Source: Actinomycetota bacterium | Lineage (GTDB): Bacteria > Actinomycetota > Geothermincolia > Geothermincolales > RBG-13-55-18 | Length of the DNA stretch: 64,000 nt | Reading direction: 5' to 3' | Assembly: GCA_003598015.1 (NCBI GenBank) | Contig: QZKE01000066.1 | Coordinates: 1-64,000 of the forward strand | Shown: one piece after another, positions 31,642 to 41,578 of the stretch | How positions within the stretch are numbered: position 1 is the first letter of the stretch | Layout of the letters: each line of letters opens with the position of its first letter | The notes under the pieces: model-generated | What the model was told of the DNA's origin: nothing | What the model saw: the letters and a program-made list of their open reading frames with translations, nothing else | Database searches by the model: none | Made by a program: the position numbers and the translations under genes

Positions 31642-33051
31642 CTATTTTCGCGCCGGGGCCGCATGGATGGCACGGTCATGTGCAGCTTCAGCCGCTTCCA
31701 TCACGGCCTCCGCAAGGCTGGGATGGGCGTGTACGGTCCTCCCGAGCTGGCTGGCGGTTATGCCCATCTGTATGGCCAGGGCGAGCTCGTGGATGAGGTC
31801 GGATGCATGAGCACTCATGATCTGGCAACCGATGATCTTATCCGATCCGGCATCCGTAACCAGTTGGATGAAGCCCTGCCCCTTGCCCATGGCCAGAGCC
31901 TTGCCCAGGCCGCCGAACATGAAACGCCCGATGCGGGTCTCTATGCCCCGCTCCTCCGCCTTGGAGGGGGTAAGGCCTACGCTGGCTATCTCGGGCTCGG
32001 TGAAAATGCAGGCGGGTACCACGTTATAATTCATCACCGTATCCATACCCATGGCGTTCTCCGCGGCGCACACACCCTCGAACGAGGCGACGTGGGCCAG
32101 AAGGATACCGCCGACGACATCGCCGATGGCGTATACGCCGGGTACACTGGTCTCCATGTGTTCGTTGACCAGGATCTCCCCGCGCTGACCCACCTCGACC
32201 CCCACTCCCTCCAGTCCCAGGCCCGCGGAGTTGAGCGACCTGCCTATGGAGACCAGGAGCTTGTCGGCCTCGAGGACATCGCCGGTGGAGAGCCTTGCCT
32301 TAACACCGTCCGCCCGGTATTCAACCATCTCCTCGATGGTGGTCTCGGTGAGGATCTCGATACCCTTCTTGCTCAAGATCCTCTTCATCTGTTGGGAGAC
32401 GCGATCATCCTCGGTGGGGAGAATGCGCGGCATGAGCTCTACCATGGTGACCTTGGTGCCCAGGGCGTTGTAGATGGTGGCGAATTCAGAGCCCACCACG
32501 CCGCTGCCCACGATGATCATGGCCTTGGGTATCTCGGTGAGTTCCAGGCCCTCGGTGGAGGTAAGGATAGCCGGCTGAGCGAAGTCGAAGGTGGGCAGGC
32601 GTGCCGGCTCCGAGCCCGTGGCCAGGATCACCTTCTCGGTTTCGATGAACTTCTCGCCCTCTTCCGTCTCCACCTTCACCTGGCCGGGCGAAGCGAGGCT
32701 GGCCGTTCCCTGTACGAAATCGACCTTATTGGCCTTGAGGAGCTGCGCGATACCGTTGCGCAGCTGCGCGCTTATCTTCTCCTTGCGCTCCACCATGGCC
32801 TTGAGGTCGGGAACCGGGTCCGAGACTTTGATGCCGTATTCCTCGGCATCTTTGATGGTCTCCAGCGCTTCCGCGCAAGCGAGCAGGGCTTTGGTTGGTA
32901 TGCAGCCCCAGTTGAGGCAGGTACCGCCCAGCAGGTTCTTCTCGACCAGCACAACCTCGCCGCCCAGCTGGGCCGCCCTGATGGCTGCCACGTAGCCTCC
33001 CGGTCCGGCTCCTACGACGACCAGCTTGGCTTTCTGCGTTTCTGCTGCCAT
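31642..33051 (-). CDS. lpdA: Dihydrolipoamide dehydrogenase
   Basis: GAGPGGYVAAIRAAQLGGEVVLVEKNLLGGTCLNWGCIPTKALL. Confidence 0.96.
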   Translation of the reverse strand: MAAETQKAKLVVVGAGPGGYVAAIRAAQLGGEVVLVEKNLLGGTCLNWGCIPTKALLACAEALETIKDAEEYGIKVSDPVPDLKAMVERKEKISAQLRNGIAQLLKANKVDFVQGTASLASPGQVKVETEEGEKFIETEKVILATGSEPARLPTFDFAQPAILTSTEGLELTEIPKAMIIVGSGVVGSEFATIYNALGTKVTMVELMPRILPTEDDRVSQQMKRILSKKGIEILTETTIEEMVEYRADGVKARLSTGDVLEADKLLVSIGRSLNSAGLGLEGVGVEVGQRGEILVNEHMETSVPGVYAIGDVVGGILLAHVASFEGVCAAENAMGMDTVMNYNVVPACIFTEPEIASVGLTPSKAEERGIETRIGRFMFGGLGKALAMGKGQGFIQLVTDAGSDKIIGCQIMSAHASDLIHELALAIQMGITASQLGRTVHAHPSLAEAVMEAAEAAHDRAIHAAPARK

Positions 33052-33416
33052 GTCTCCTCCTTCGGACTATTCTGCGATTCCGCGGGTTTACATCGATGGC
33101 CTGTGGGCATACTTGGCGTGATCCCGTGCCCAGGATATTTTATCATCATCCGAGCACACGGGGTTCTTTTTCCTGCATGGTTGCGCAGATAACCGGTTAT
33201 CCCCTGGCTATGTTCCCGGTCAAGGCGCCTGGTCTGTTTTTTACTTCAGATTCAAGCCTTCAGACTCAAGGCTGGGGGGGTTTTGCGAAAACTCATTTTG
33301 TGGTGAATAATGATAGCCGTGAATCGCTGAGCGCATATGCCGCAAGACGATGAATAGACTCTTCCAGCAGCACCGATATATATACGCAAGAGACATGATG
33401 AGGAGAGGACCGGGCC

Positions 33417-34670
33417 ATGGGCATGACCATAGCCGAGAAGATATTCTCCAACCACTGTGGCCGCGAAGTGCGGGCGGGCGAGCTCGTCGTCACGGAGGTG
33501 GACTTCATGATGGGCCAGGATGGCACCTCCCCCCTGGCTATCAAGGCCTTTCGCGAGCTCGGCGGCGAGAGGGTGCTGGATCCCTCCCGCGTTGCGCTGG
33601 TCATCGATCACAGCGCTCCCAGCCCGCTGGAGGGCGTCTCCAACCTCCATACCCTGATGCGCTCCTTCGCGGCGGAGCATGGGATCGGGATCTTCGACAT
33701 AGGCTGCGGCGTCTGCCACTGCCTCCTCCCCGAGCAGGGCCTGGTCGCGCCGGGGGACATAGTTATTGGAGCGGACTCCCATACCACCACCTACGGGGCC
33801 GTCAACGCCTTCTCGACCGGGGTGGGTTCCACGGACCTGGCCGCGGCGATGCTCACCGGAAGGCTGTGGTTCAAGGTGCCGCATACCCTGCGCCTGGAGC
33901 TGCGGGGCACGCTTCCCATCGGGGTCTACTCCAAAGACGTCGCTCTTTACCTCGCGGGCAGGATCACCGCGGACGGAGCGACCTACATGGCGGTGGAATA
34001 CGGGGGTGAGCTCATCACCTCGCTCAGCGTCGAGGCGCGCTTCACAATATCCAACATGGCGGTGGAGATGGGGGCGAAGGCCGGCCTCATGGAGGCCGAC
34101 GCAAAAACGCTGGAGTGGGTCTCCGGACGTGTCACGCGTCCCTTCAATCCGGCGGCTCCCGACCGCGGCGCCGATTACGCGGAGGTGATGGAATTCGCAC
34201 TGGATGGCCTCCCACCCCAGGTTGCCGAGCCGCACTGCGTGGACAGCGTAAAGCCGGTGGAGGAGTTGGAGGGCATACCTGTCCAGGAAGCGGTCATCGG
34301 GACCTGTACCAATGGCCGCCTCGAGGATCTGGAGGTGGCGGCACGTATCCTGTCCGGCAGGAGGGTCAGCCCCGAGGTGCGTCTCATTGTGGCGCCGGCC
34401 TCCCGCAGGGTGCTCATGCAAGGTATGGAGAAAGGTATAGTGCAGAGGCTGATAGAGGCGGGAGCGGTGTTCGTAGCCCCGGGCTGCGGGCCCTGTGTGG
34501 GCACGCATAACGGCGTGCCCTCGGATGGGGAGCGGGTCATTTCCACGGCAAACCGTAACTTCAAGGGGCGCATGGGGAACGCAAACGCTTTCATCTACCT
34601 GGCCAGCCCGGCCACGGTTGCGGCGAGCGCGGTGGCCGGAAAGATAACCGACCCCCGCCGCATGCTGTAA
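33417..34670 (+). CDS. Aconitase/3-isopropylmalate dehydratase/homoaconitase family, large subunit (first set)
   Basis: GADSHTTTYGAVNAFSTGVGSTDLAAAM, IGTCTNGRLEDLEVAARIL, APGCGPCVGTHNGV. Confidence 0.92.
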   Translation: MGMTIAEKIFSNHCGREVRAGELVVTEVDFMMGQDGTSPLAIKAFRELGGERVLDPSRVALVIDHSAPSPLEGVSNLHTLMRSFAAEHGIGIFDIGCGVCHCLLPEQGLVAPGDIVIGADSHTTTYGAVNAFSTGVGSTDLAAAMLTGRLWFKVPHTLRLELRGTLPIGVYSKDVALYLAGRITADGATYMAVEYGGELITSLSVEARFTISNMAVEMGAKAGLMEADAKTLEWVSGRVTRPFNPAAPDRGADYAEVMEFALDGLPPQVAEPHCVDSVKPVEELEGIPVQEAVIGTCTNGRLEDLEVAARILSGRRVSPEVRLIVAPASRRVLMQGMEKGIVQRLIEAGAVFVAPGCGPCVGTHNGVPSDGERVISTANRNFKGRMGNANAFIYLASPATVAASAVAGKITDPRRML

Positions 34671-34695
34671 GGGCGGGATCGGAGGACGGAGTCAC

Positions 34696-35205
34696 ATGGA
34701 AGAGGGAATGGTGTTGAGGGGCAAGGCCCATGTCTTTGGAGATGATGTGAACACCGATTACATCATCTCGGGCAAGTACAAGTTCAAGACCCTGGACATG
34801 GACGAGCTGGCCTGCCATTGCATGGAGGATCTGGATCCGGATTTCAACCAGAGGGTAAGGCCGGGTGATTTCATCGTAGCCGGCGGTAATTTCGGCTGCG
34901 GCTCCTCGCGGGAGCAGGCACCGCTGGTCATCAAGCATGCCGGCGTGAGTGCCGTACTGGCACGCTCCTTCGCACGCATCTTCTTCCGCAATGCCATCAA
35001 CAAGGGGTTGCCTGTCGTGGAATGCGATACATCGCAGATAGTGGATGGGGACGAACTGGAGATAAACCTGGGGGCGGGGAAAGTAACCGACCTGACACGC
35101 GGCACCGAGATGGATATAATCCCGTTACCCGTGGTGATGATGGAGATAATAAGAGAGGGCGGGCTCATCGATTACCTGAAAAAACACGGAGGATTCAGAC
35201 TATGA
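34696..35205 (+). CDS. LeuD-like/homoaconitase-like small subunit (first set)
   Basis: [60 protein letters not shown]. Confidence 0.92.
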   Translation: MEEGMVLRGKAHVFGDDVNTDYIISGKYKFKTLDMDELACHCMEDLDPDFNQRVRPGDFIVAGGNFGCGSSREQAPLVIKHAGVSAVLARSFARIFFRNAINKGLPVVECDTSQIVDGDELEINLGAGKVTDLTRGTEMDIIPLPVVMMEIIREGGLIDYLKKHGGFRL

Positions 35206-36197
35206 AGAAGGTCACACTCATACCCGGAGACGGGATAGGCCCCGAGATCGTAGAAGCCTGCCGCAGGATCGTCGAGGCAGTGGGGGTCGAGATCGCATGG
35301 GACTTGCAGGAGGCGGGGGCCGACGTGATGGAAAAATACGGCACACCCCTGCCGACACACGTCCTCGACTCGATCCGTGCCAACAAGGTGGCCATGAAGG
35401 GCCCCATCACCACACCGGTGGGCTCCGGGTTCCGCAGCATCAACGTCGCCCTGCGCAAGGAACTCGACCTCTATGCCAACCTGCGCCCGGCCAGGAGCAT
35501 AGAGGGAGTGCGTTCCCCCTACAGGGATATCGACCTGGTGGTGGTGAGGGAAAATACCGAAGACCTGTATGCGGGCATCGAGCGCCAGGTCGACGAGGAT
35601 ACGGCGGAGAGCATAAAACTCATAACCCGCGGTGCATCCGAGCGTATCTGCCGTTTCGCCTTCGAGTATGCACGGCGGGAGGGACGGCGCAAGGTTACAG
35701 CGGTGCACAAGGCGAATATCCTCAAGTTCACCGACGGCATGTTCCTGGAGGTGGCGCGCAAGGTGGCGCAGGATTTTCCGGATATCGAGTTCGAGGACCG
35801 CATCGTGGATAATATGGCCATGCAACTGGTGCAGAAACCGCATATCTATGATGTGCTGGTCCTCCCCAACCTCTATGGGGATATCATCTCCGACCTGTGC
35901 GCCGGCCTGGTGGGTGGGCTTGGGGTCGCACCCAGCGCCAATATAGGCGACGAGATACAGGTCTTCGAACCGGTGCACGGCAGCGCCCCCAAATATACCG
36001 GCATGAATAAGGTCAATCCCACCGCCCAGATCCTCACGGGTGTACTCATGCTGCATTACATCGGGGAGGAAGAGGCGGCGAACCGCATCTACGACGCGAC
36101 CACGGCGGTGATCGCGGAAGGCAAGACCGTAACCTACGACCTGGGCGGCGAGGCCGGTACCTCCGATATGGCCGACGCCATTATCGCCAAGCTGTGA
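35202..36197 (+). CDS. NAD-dependent isocitrate/isopropylmalate dehydrogenase family protein, IDH-like
   Basis: [76 protein letters not shown] 35202. Confidence 0.9.
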   Translation: MKKVTLIPGDGIGPEIVEACRRIVEAVGVEIAWDLQEAGADVMEKYGTPLPTHVLDSIRANKVAMKGPITTPVGSGFRSINVALRKELDLYANLRPARSIEGVRSPYRDIDLVVVRENTEDLYAGIERQVDEDTAESIKLITRGASERICRFAFEYARREGRRKVTAVHKANILKFTDGMFLEVARKVAQDFPDIEFEDRIVDNMAMQLVQKPHIYDVLVLPNLYGDIISDLCAGLVGGLGVAPSANIGDEIQVFEPVHGSAPKYTGMNKVNPTAQILTGVLMLHYIGEEEAANRIYDATTAVIAEGKTVTYDLGGEAGTSDMADAIIAKL

Positions 36198-36270
36198 GCA
36201 AGAACACCCCATCCGTCTGAGCAACTACATTCGATAGCCTGCATCGCGAAAGCGATTGTGCCGTCTTCGG

Positions 36271-36476
36271 CACAACGGTGCCAGTCGCCAGTCCCGGCGA
36301 AGCCGGGCCTGGCCTGGCACGAGTACGCTGCGGAGAAATATCACAACGGTGACAGTCGCCAGTCCCGGCGAAGCCGGGCCTGGCCTGGCACGAGTACGCT
36401 GCGGAGAAATATCACAACGGTGCCAGTCGCCAGTCCCCGCGAAGCCGGACCTGGCCTGGCACGAGTACGCTGCGGA
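36271..36476. repeat. About 2.9 tandem copies of a 71-bp hairpin-containing REP-like unit
   Basis: cacaacggtgccagtcgccagtcccggcgaagccgggcctggcctggcacgagtacgctgcggagaaatat starts at 36271, 36342, 36413; GTGCCAG...CCCGGCgaaGCCGGG...CTGGCAC stem. Confidence 0.95.
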
Positions 36477-36531
36477 AATGAGACGAAGTGCGCGCGCCCG
36501 CCGAGGCCTCCGGCGCGGAGAACATATATAG

Positions 36532-36574
36532 ACATATGCCCATAAAGGGTATAACATAGGTTATGGGCATATGT
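36532..36574. promoter_or_regulatory. 14-bp perfect inverted repeat with 15-bp spacer upstream of 36600
   Basis: ACATATGCCCATAA agggtataacatagg TTATGGGCATATGT. Confidence 0.7.
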
Positions 36575-36599
36575 TCGTATAGATACGGGAGGTGAGCAG

Positions 36600-36869
36600 A
36601 TGCCGCAGAGAGGAAGAGGAGGGCCTGATTTCAAAAACAGGCCTGGAGGAGGAAGGGGTAACCCCTACCCGTACTGCCGCCGTTATCCGGGTCTGCCGAG
36701 ACGCTGGTGGACTTGTCCATCGTACCGTTCTCCTACGGGAATGTACCCTGATGCCTATACGGCAGGCGCCTGGCCGGGTCACAATATCGGCTTTTGGCGG
36801 GGGGCGCCAGAAGGGGCTGCAATCATAGGCGGTCGGGATGGCACCGGCGGCGGTCTACGAAGGGTGTAG
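36600..36869 (+). CDS. Small Gly/Pro/Arg/Trp/Tyr-rich protein (possibly DUF5320-like)
   Basis: RBS GGGAGGTGA before ATG 36600; composition resembles the following gene. Confidence 0.5.
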   Translation: MPQRGRGGPDFKNRPGGGRGNPYPYCRRYPGLPRRWWTCPSYRSPTGMYPDAYTAGAWPGHNIGFWRGAPEGAAIIGGRDGTGGGLRRV

Positions 36870-36903
36870 AAAAAAGACGTTCATAGAGAAAGGAGGGTCG
36901 CCG

Positions 36904-37209
36904 GTGGGAGGATATGGCAACCGCAACATGTATTACGCCACCGGGCAGCCGGGATGGATGAGACTCGGGTACAGCCCGGGATGGCGGGGGCGCAGCCCGA
37001 GCGGTCTGGGACCTTGTGCGGAGTACCTGACCACGGGGCGCTGGCCTTCCCCCCAGATGCAGCAGGCATTTCAGGCGGGCGCGGGTGCAGGGACGGCCGC
37101 CATGGGGGCGGGCGAGCTGGATTATCTCAAGAGACAGTCGGACTTCCTCTCCCAACAGCTCGATGATATCCGCAAACGCATCGAGGAACTGGAGAAATCC
37201 GGGGAATAA
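36904..37209 (+). CDS. Small DUF5320-like protein, Gly/Tyr/Trp-rich N-terminus and coiled-coil C-terminus
   Basis: GTG 36904 preceded by AAAGGAGGG; ELDYLKRQSDFLSQQLDDIRKRIEELEKSGE. Confidence 0.65.
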   Translation: MGGYGNRNMYYATGQPGWMRLGYSPGWRGRSPSGLGPCAEYLTTGRWPSPQMQQAFQAGAGAGTAAMGAGELDYLKRQSDFLSQQLDDIRKRIEELEKSGE

Positions 37210-37400
37210 CCGCTTACAGCCAGGGGCCGGGCCTTTAAGCCTGGCCCTCCTTGTTTGTCTGGAGATATGGCCCGGATGATGTCTCTTTTCGCGTGGTTGG
37301 AAGTAACCCCCGGTTTGCTTCCCTGGCGATGAGAGACCCGACCCTGCCGAATGTGGATCAAGCACCCGGCTCTGCTATCATTGGACAAGGAGGATCTATC

Positions 37401-37805
37401 ATGATGGACCTGGACTTGCAGCTTATCGAAGTGGTAGCGGTGGTGGGAGCATCCCGGGATCCCGAGAAGTTCGGCTACAAGGTGCTCAAGGACCTCGAGC
37501 ATGCGGGCTACGAGGCCTACGGGGTGAATCCCTCCTGCGGGGATATAGAAGGCATCCCCTGCTATCCCGACCTCGCGAGCCTTCCCCGCGTGCCCCAGCT
37601 GGTGATAACCGTGGTCCCGCCGAGTGTCACCGAAAAAGTCGTGAGAGAGGCAAAGGAGGCCGGCATCAGCCGCATATGGATGCAGCCGGGCTCCGAATCC
37701 GGGGAGGCGGCAGCTTATTGCGAGGACAACGGCATCGCATACATGCGTGATGCCTGCATAATGATCTTCAGGAAAGAAGGCATCCTCGACCCGGGCGAGA
37801 GCTAG
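37401..37805 (+). CDS. CoA-binding domain protein (YccU-like)
   Basis: VVAVVGASRDPEKFGYKVLKDLEHAGYEAYGVNPSCGDIEGIPCYPDLASLP; start ATG 37401 with AAGGAGG upstream. Confidence 0.9.
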   Translation: MMDLDLQLIEVVAVVGASRDPEKFGYKVLKDLEHAGYEAYGVNPSCGDIEGIPCYPDLASLPRVPQLVITVVPPSVTEKVVREAKEAGISRIWMQPGSESGEAAAYCEDNGIAYMRDACIMIFRKEGILDPGES

Positions 37806-38122
37806 GGCAACGGCGCCCTTGCGGCCCGGGTCATGGGCAATGGCCTTGCTTCGCCGCCGTTACCTTGCGGCCGACCCTATGGTCCTCGCATGGGGGTTTT
37901 ATGCAGGCTACGTCCGTGCATAATGCCGGGATCCAATGCGCCGGCTGCGCATGCTCTATCGTTCATCCAGCCCGGCTCCGAGCAATAAGGAAATTCCCCG
38001 GGCTGGGATGGATTTACCAGGGCATTTCCATTAAATGCGCTTGACGGCGTCATATAATATCTAAATAATACAGTCTATAACTCCGTTTTCGGGTTTCTCG
38101 CACACTCATCCGGAGGGGAAAA

Positions 38123-39808
38123 ATGGAATCTATGAGTGACGCCGCCAAGAAAGGCCTACCCAGGGCGCCCCATCGTTCCCTGCTCAAGGCCATTGGTTAC
38201 ATCGATCGCGAGATCGAGCAGCCCTGGGTGGGGATCGCCTGCGCCATGAACGAGGTCATCCCCGGCCACACTCAGCTGCAGCAGGTCGCAGACGCGGTGA
38301 AAGCGGGCGTACGCATGGGAGGAGGGACTCCCATGCAGTTCGGGATCATTGGAATCTGCGACGGCATTGCCATGGGGCACGCCGGCATGCGCTATTCCCT
38401 TCCCTCACGGGAAAACATCGCCGACAGCGTGGAGATGATGGCCAGGGCCCATGCCTTCGACGCCCTCGTGCTGGTCACCAACTGCGATAAGATCGACCCC
38501 GGTGTACTCATGGCGGCCGCGCGGGTGAACATTCCGGCGGTGGTGGTGAGCGGCGGTCCCATGCTGGCAGGGAGACACCGCGGCAGGGACGTGGACTTCA
38601 TCACGGTCATGGAGGCCCAGGGCGCGGTGAAGGCGGGTCGTATGGAAGCGGAGGAACTAAAGGAGCTGGAAGACTGTGCCTGCCCTGGCTGCGGGAGCTG
38701 CGCCGGCCTCTTCACCGCCAATTCCATGAACTGTCTCACCGAAGCCATCGGCATGGGTCTTCCCGGGAACGGCACCATCCCGGCGGTCTATGCGCAGCGC
38801 CTGCGCCTGGCCAAGGAGGCGGGCATCGCGGTCATGGAGATGCTGCGCGTCGGGCGCAAACCCCGTGACATCATAACCCCGGCGTCCCTGCGTAACGCCC
38901 TGGCGGTGGACATGGCCATCGGCGGATCCTCCAACACCGTGCTCCACCTGCTGGCCATCGCCTACGAGGCGGGGATCGAACTCGACCTGGAGACGATCCA
39001 GGAGGTATGTGACGCTACTCCTAACCTGGCGCGCATAAGCCCGGCGGGCGGGGGTCGCCATCATATGCAGGACCTGCACGAGGCGGGCGGTATCCCGGCG
39101 GTGATGGGGGAGCTTTCCAGGAGAGGGCTTATCGATCTGGACGTTCCCTGCGTCGCCGCGGACCGCATGGGCGATATCATCGCGGGCAGGAAAACTCTCA
39201 ATCCGGAGATCCTGCGACCGGTGGAGGATCCCTATATGGCAACGGGCGGGCTGGCCGTGTTGTGGGGAAACCTGGCTCCGGAGGGAGCGGTGGTCAAGCA
39301 GTCCGCTGTTCCCGATAACCTGCTGCGCCACCGTGGACCCGCGCGGGTCTTCGACGGGGAGGAGGACGCGGTGGAGGCCATGGTGGCGCGGCGCATAGAC
39401 GAGGGCGACATCATCGTGGTCCGCTACGAGGGGCCGCAGGGAGGACCGGGCATGCGGGAGATGCTCAACCCCACGGCTACCATCGCCGGTATGGGTATGG
39501 CGGATAAGGTTGTGCTCGTAACCGACGGCCGCTTCTCCGGCGGATCGCGCGGGGCGGCCATCGGGCATGTGTCCCCCGAGGCCGCACAGGGCGGCCCCAT
39601 AGCCCTGGTTGAGGAGGGGGACGAGATCGAGGTGGATATAGAACAGCGCAGTATAAGGCTGCTTGTGGACGATGAGGAGTTGCGCCGCAGGGCTGATGCC
39701 TGGAGGAAGCCGCCGCTCAAGGTCAGCGGAGGTTACCTGTGGGAGTACGCTAACCGGGTCTCCAGCGCAAGCCGGGGCGCCGTGCGGCTGCTGGTAGAGG
39801 AAGCGTAA
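38123..39808 (+). CDS. ilvD: Dihydroxy-acid dehydratase
   Basis: CDGIAMGHAGMRYSLPSRENIADSVEMM, CDKIDPGVLMAAARVNIPAVVVSGGPM, CPGCGSCAGLFTANSMNCLTEAIGMGLPG. Confidence 0.97.
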   Translation: MESMSDAAKKGLPRAPHRSLLKAIGYIDREIEQPWVGIACAMNEVIPGHTQLQQVADAVKAGVRMGGGTPMQFGIIGICDGIAMGHAGMRYSLPSRENIADSVEMMARAHAFDALVLVTNCDKIDPGVLMAAARVNIPAVVVSGGPMLAGRHRGRDVDFITVMEAQGAVKAGRMEAEELKELEDCACPGCGSCAGLFTANSMNCLTEAIGMGLPGNGTIPAVYAQRLRLAKEAGIAVMEMLRVGRKPRDIITPASLRNALAVDMAIGGSSNTVLHLLAIAYEAGIELDLETIQEVCDATPNLARISPAGGGRHHMQDLHEAGGIPAVMGELSRRGLIDLDVPCVAADRMGDIIAGRKTLNPEILRPVEDPYMATGGLAVLWGNLAPEGAVVKQSAVPDNLLRHRGPARVFDGEEDAVEAMVARRIDEGDIIVVRYEGPQGGPGMREMLNPTATIAGMGMADKVVLVTDGRFSGGSRGAAIGHVSPEAAQGGPIALVEEGDEIEVDIEQRSIRLLVDDEELRRRADAWRKPPLKVSGGYLWEYANRVSSASRGAVRLLVEEA

Positions 39809-39817
39809 GCGGGGAAG

Positions 39818-41575
39818 GTGGTTGCCTTGAAGCTGACTGGGGCCAAGGCGTTGGTGAAGAGCCTCGAGGAGGAGGGCGTGGAGATACTGTTCGGTATCCC
39901 CGGCGGGGTGATGCTCCCGGTATTCGACGCCCTCAATGATAGCAAGATCCGTAAGATCCTCACCCGGCACGAACAGGGGGCGGCCCATGCCGCCGACGGC
40001 TATGCCCGGGTGACCGGCCGCGTGGGCGTATGCATGGCCACATCGGGACCGGGAGCCACGAACCTGGTGACCGGGATCGCCAACTCCTATATGGATTCCA
40101 TTCCCATGGTGGCCATAACCGGGCAGGTGGCCACGAACCTTATAGGCACCGATGCCTTCCAGGAGGCTGACACCACCGGCATCACCATGCCCATAGTCAA
40201 GCACAACTACCTCATCAAGGACCCGGCGGACATAGCCGACGTGGTGCAGGAGGCGTTCTACATCGCGCGCACGGGAAGACCGGGGCCGGTCCTTATCGAC
40301 CTGCCGGTGGACGTATCCCGTGGCGAACTGGAATACCGCCGTCGCGAGCAACCCCTGCTGCGGGGCTATAAGCCTACGATCAAAGGCCATAAGAAACAGA
40401 TCAGAATGGCGGCTCGCGCCATACTCGAGTCCAGGAGCCCCGTCATCTACGTGGGTGGAGGAGTCATCAACTCAGGGGCTTCGCTGGAGTTGAAGAAGCT
40501 GGCAGAGGGCAATAAGATCTTCGTCACCCATACCCTCATGGGCAAGGGCGCGTTCCCGGAGAGCCACCGCCTCTCCCTGGGCATGTTGGGCATGCACGGC
40601 ACCCGCTGCTCCAACTACGCCATATGCGAGACGGACCTCATCGTCGCCGTGGGCGCGCGTTTCGACGATCGCATCACCGGAAAGCTCTCGGAGTTCGCGC
40701 CCAAAGCCACGGTCGTTCATATCGATATCGACCCCGCCGAGATCAGTAAGAACGTGCGTGCCCATATCCCCATAGTGGGAGACTGCAAGCAGGTGCTCAG
40801 AGAGCTCAACCTGGCCATCAAAGAGATGTCCGCGGAGGTGGCGAGCCCGGATCGCCGCGAGTGGAGCACCCTGGTGCTGGATTGGAAGAAAAAATACCCG
40901 CTTATCTATGATAAGGGTTCCGGGCTCAAGCCCCAGTACGTGGTGGAGAAGATCTACGAGGTAACCAAGGGTAATGCCATCGTCTGCACGGAAGTGGGCC
41001 AGAACCAGATGTGGGCGGCCCAGTTCTACAGGATGGAGAAACCACGGCGCTTCGTGTCCTCTGGAGGTCTGGGGACCATGGGCTTCGGCTTCCCCGCCTC
41101 CATCGGGGCACAGTTGGGATGCCCCAAAGACCTCGTCTTCGATATCGCCGGTGACGGGAGTTTCCAGATGACCATGCAGGAGATGGCTACGGCGGTGCTC
41201 GAGGGCACACCCGTCAAGGTGGCCATCCTCAACAACGGTTATCTGGGCATGGTCAGGCAGTGGCAGCAGCTCTTCTACGACCGCACCTATGCATGCACCT
41301 GTCTCCAGCGGGAGCAGAACAGCCCGGACTTCGTCGCCCTGGCCGAGGCTTTCGGGGCCAAGGGTATTCGCGTCGAGGACCCGGATATGGTGGAAGCGGC
41401 CATCGTCGAGGCGATAGAGGCGGATTGCCCGGTACTCATGGATTTCCGCGTGGAGCCGGAGGAGAACGTCTACCCCATGGTAGCCCCAGGGGCGCCGCTG
41501 TACGATATGATCGGGGACATGCTCTATCCGGTGGAGAAGATCCACCCGGAGAAGGCCGAAGAGCCTTTCCTCTAG
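39818..41575 (+). CDS. ilvB: Acetolactate synthase large subunit
   Basis: GIPGGVMLPVFDAL, RHEQGAAHAADGYARVTGRVGVCMATSGPGATNLVTGIANSYMDSIPMVAITGQV. Confidence 0.97.
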   Translation: MVALKLTGAKALVKSLEEEGVEILFGIPGGVMLPVFDALNDSKIRKILTRHEQGAAHAADGYARVTGRVGVCMATSGPGATNLVTGIANSYMDSIPMVAITGQVATNLIGTDAFQEADTTGITMPIVKHNYLIKDPADIADVVQEAFYIARTGRPGPVLIDLPVDVSRGELEYRRREQPLLRGYKPTIKGHKKQIRMAARAILESRSPVIYVGGGVINSGASLELKKLAEGNKIFVTHTLMGKGAFPESHRLSLGMLGMHGTRCSNYAICETDLIVAVGARFDDRITGKLSEFAPKATVVHIDIDPAEISKNVRAHIPIVGDCKQVLRELNLAIKEMSAEVASPDRREWSTLVLDWKKKYPLIYDKGSGLKPQYVVEKIYEVTKGNAIVCTEVGQNQMWAAQFYRMEKPRRFVSSGGLGTMGFGFPASIGAQLGCPKDLVFDIAGDGSFQMTMQEMATAVLEGTPVKVAILNNGYLGMVRQWQQLFYDRTYACTCLQREQNSPDFVALAEAFGAKGIRVEDPDMVEAAIVEAIEADCPVLMDFRVEPEENVYPMVAPGAPLYDMIGDMLYPVEKIHPEKAEEPFL

Positions 41576-41578
41576 GGG

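Noticed and set aside
36256-36545. Repeat-containing ORFs across the 71-bp array
   Set aside because: 71-bp period is not divisible by 3 and no ribosome-binding site is seen; best read as non-coding repeats
37812-38122. T-box or attenuator leader upstream of ilvD
   Set aside because: No T-box core motif, specifier stem or leucine/valine-rich leader peptide found by eye
38657-40390. 577-aa antisense ORF
   Set aside because: Opposite ilvD/ilvB, which have clear family motifs; no recognisable domain
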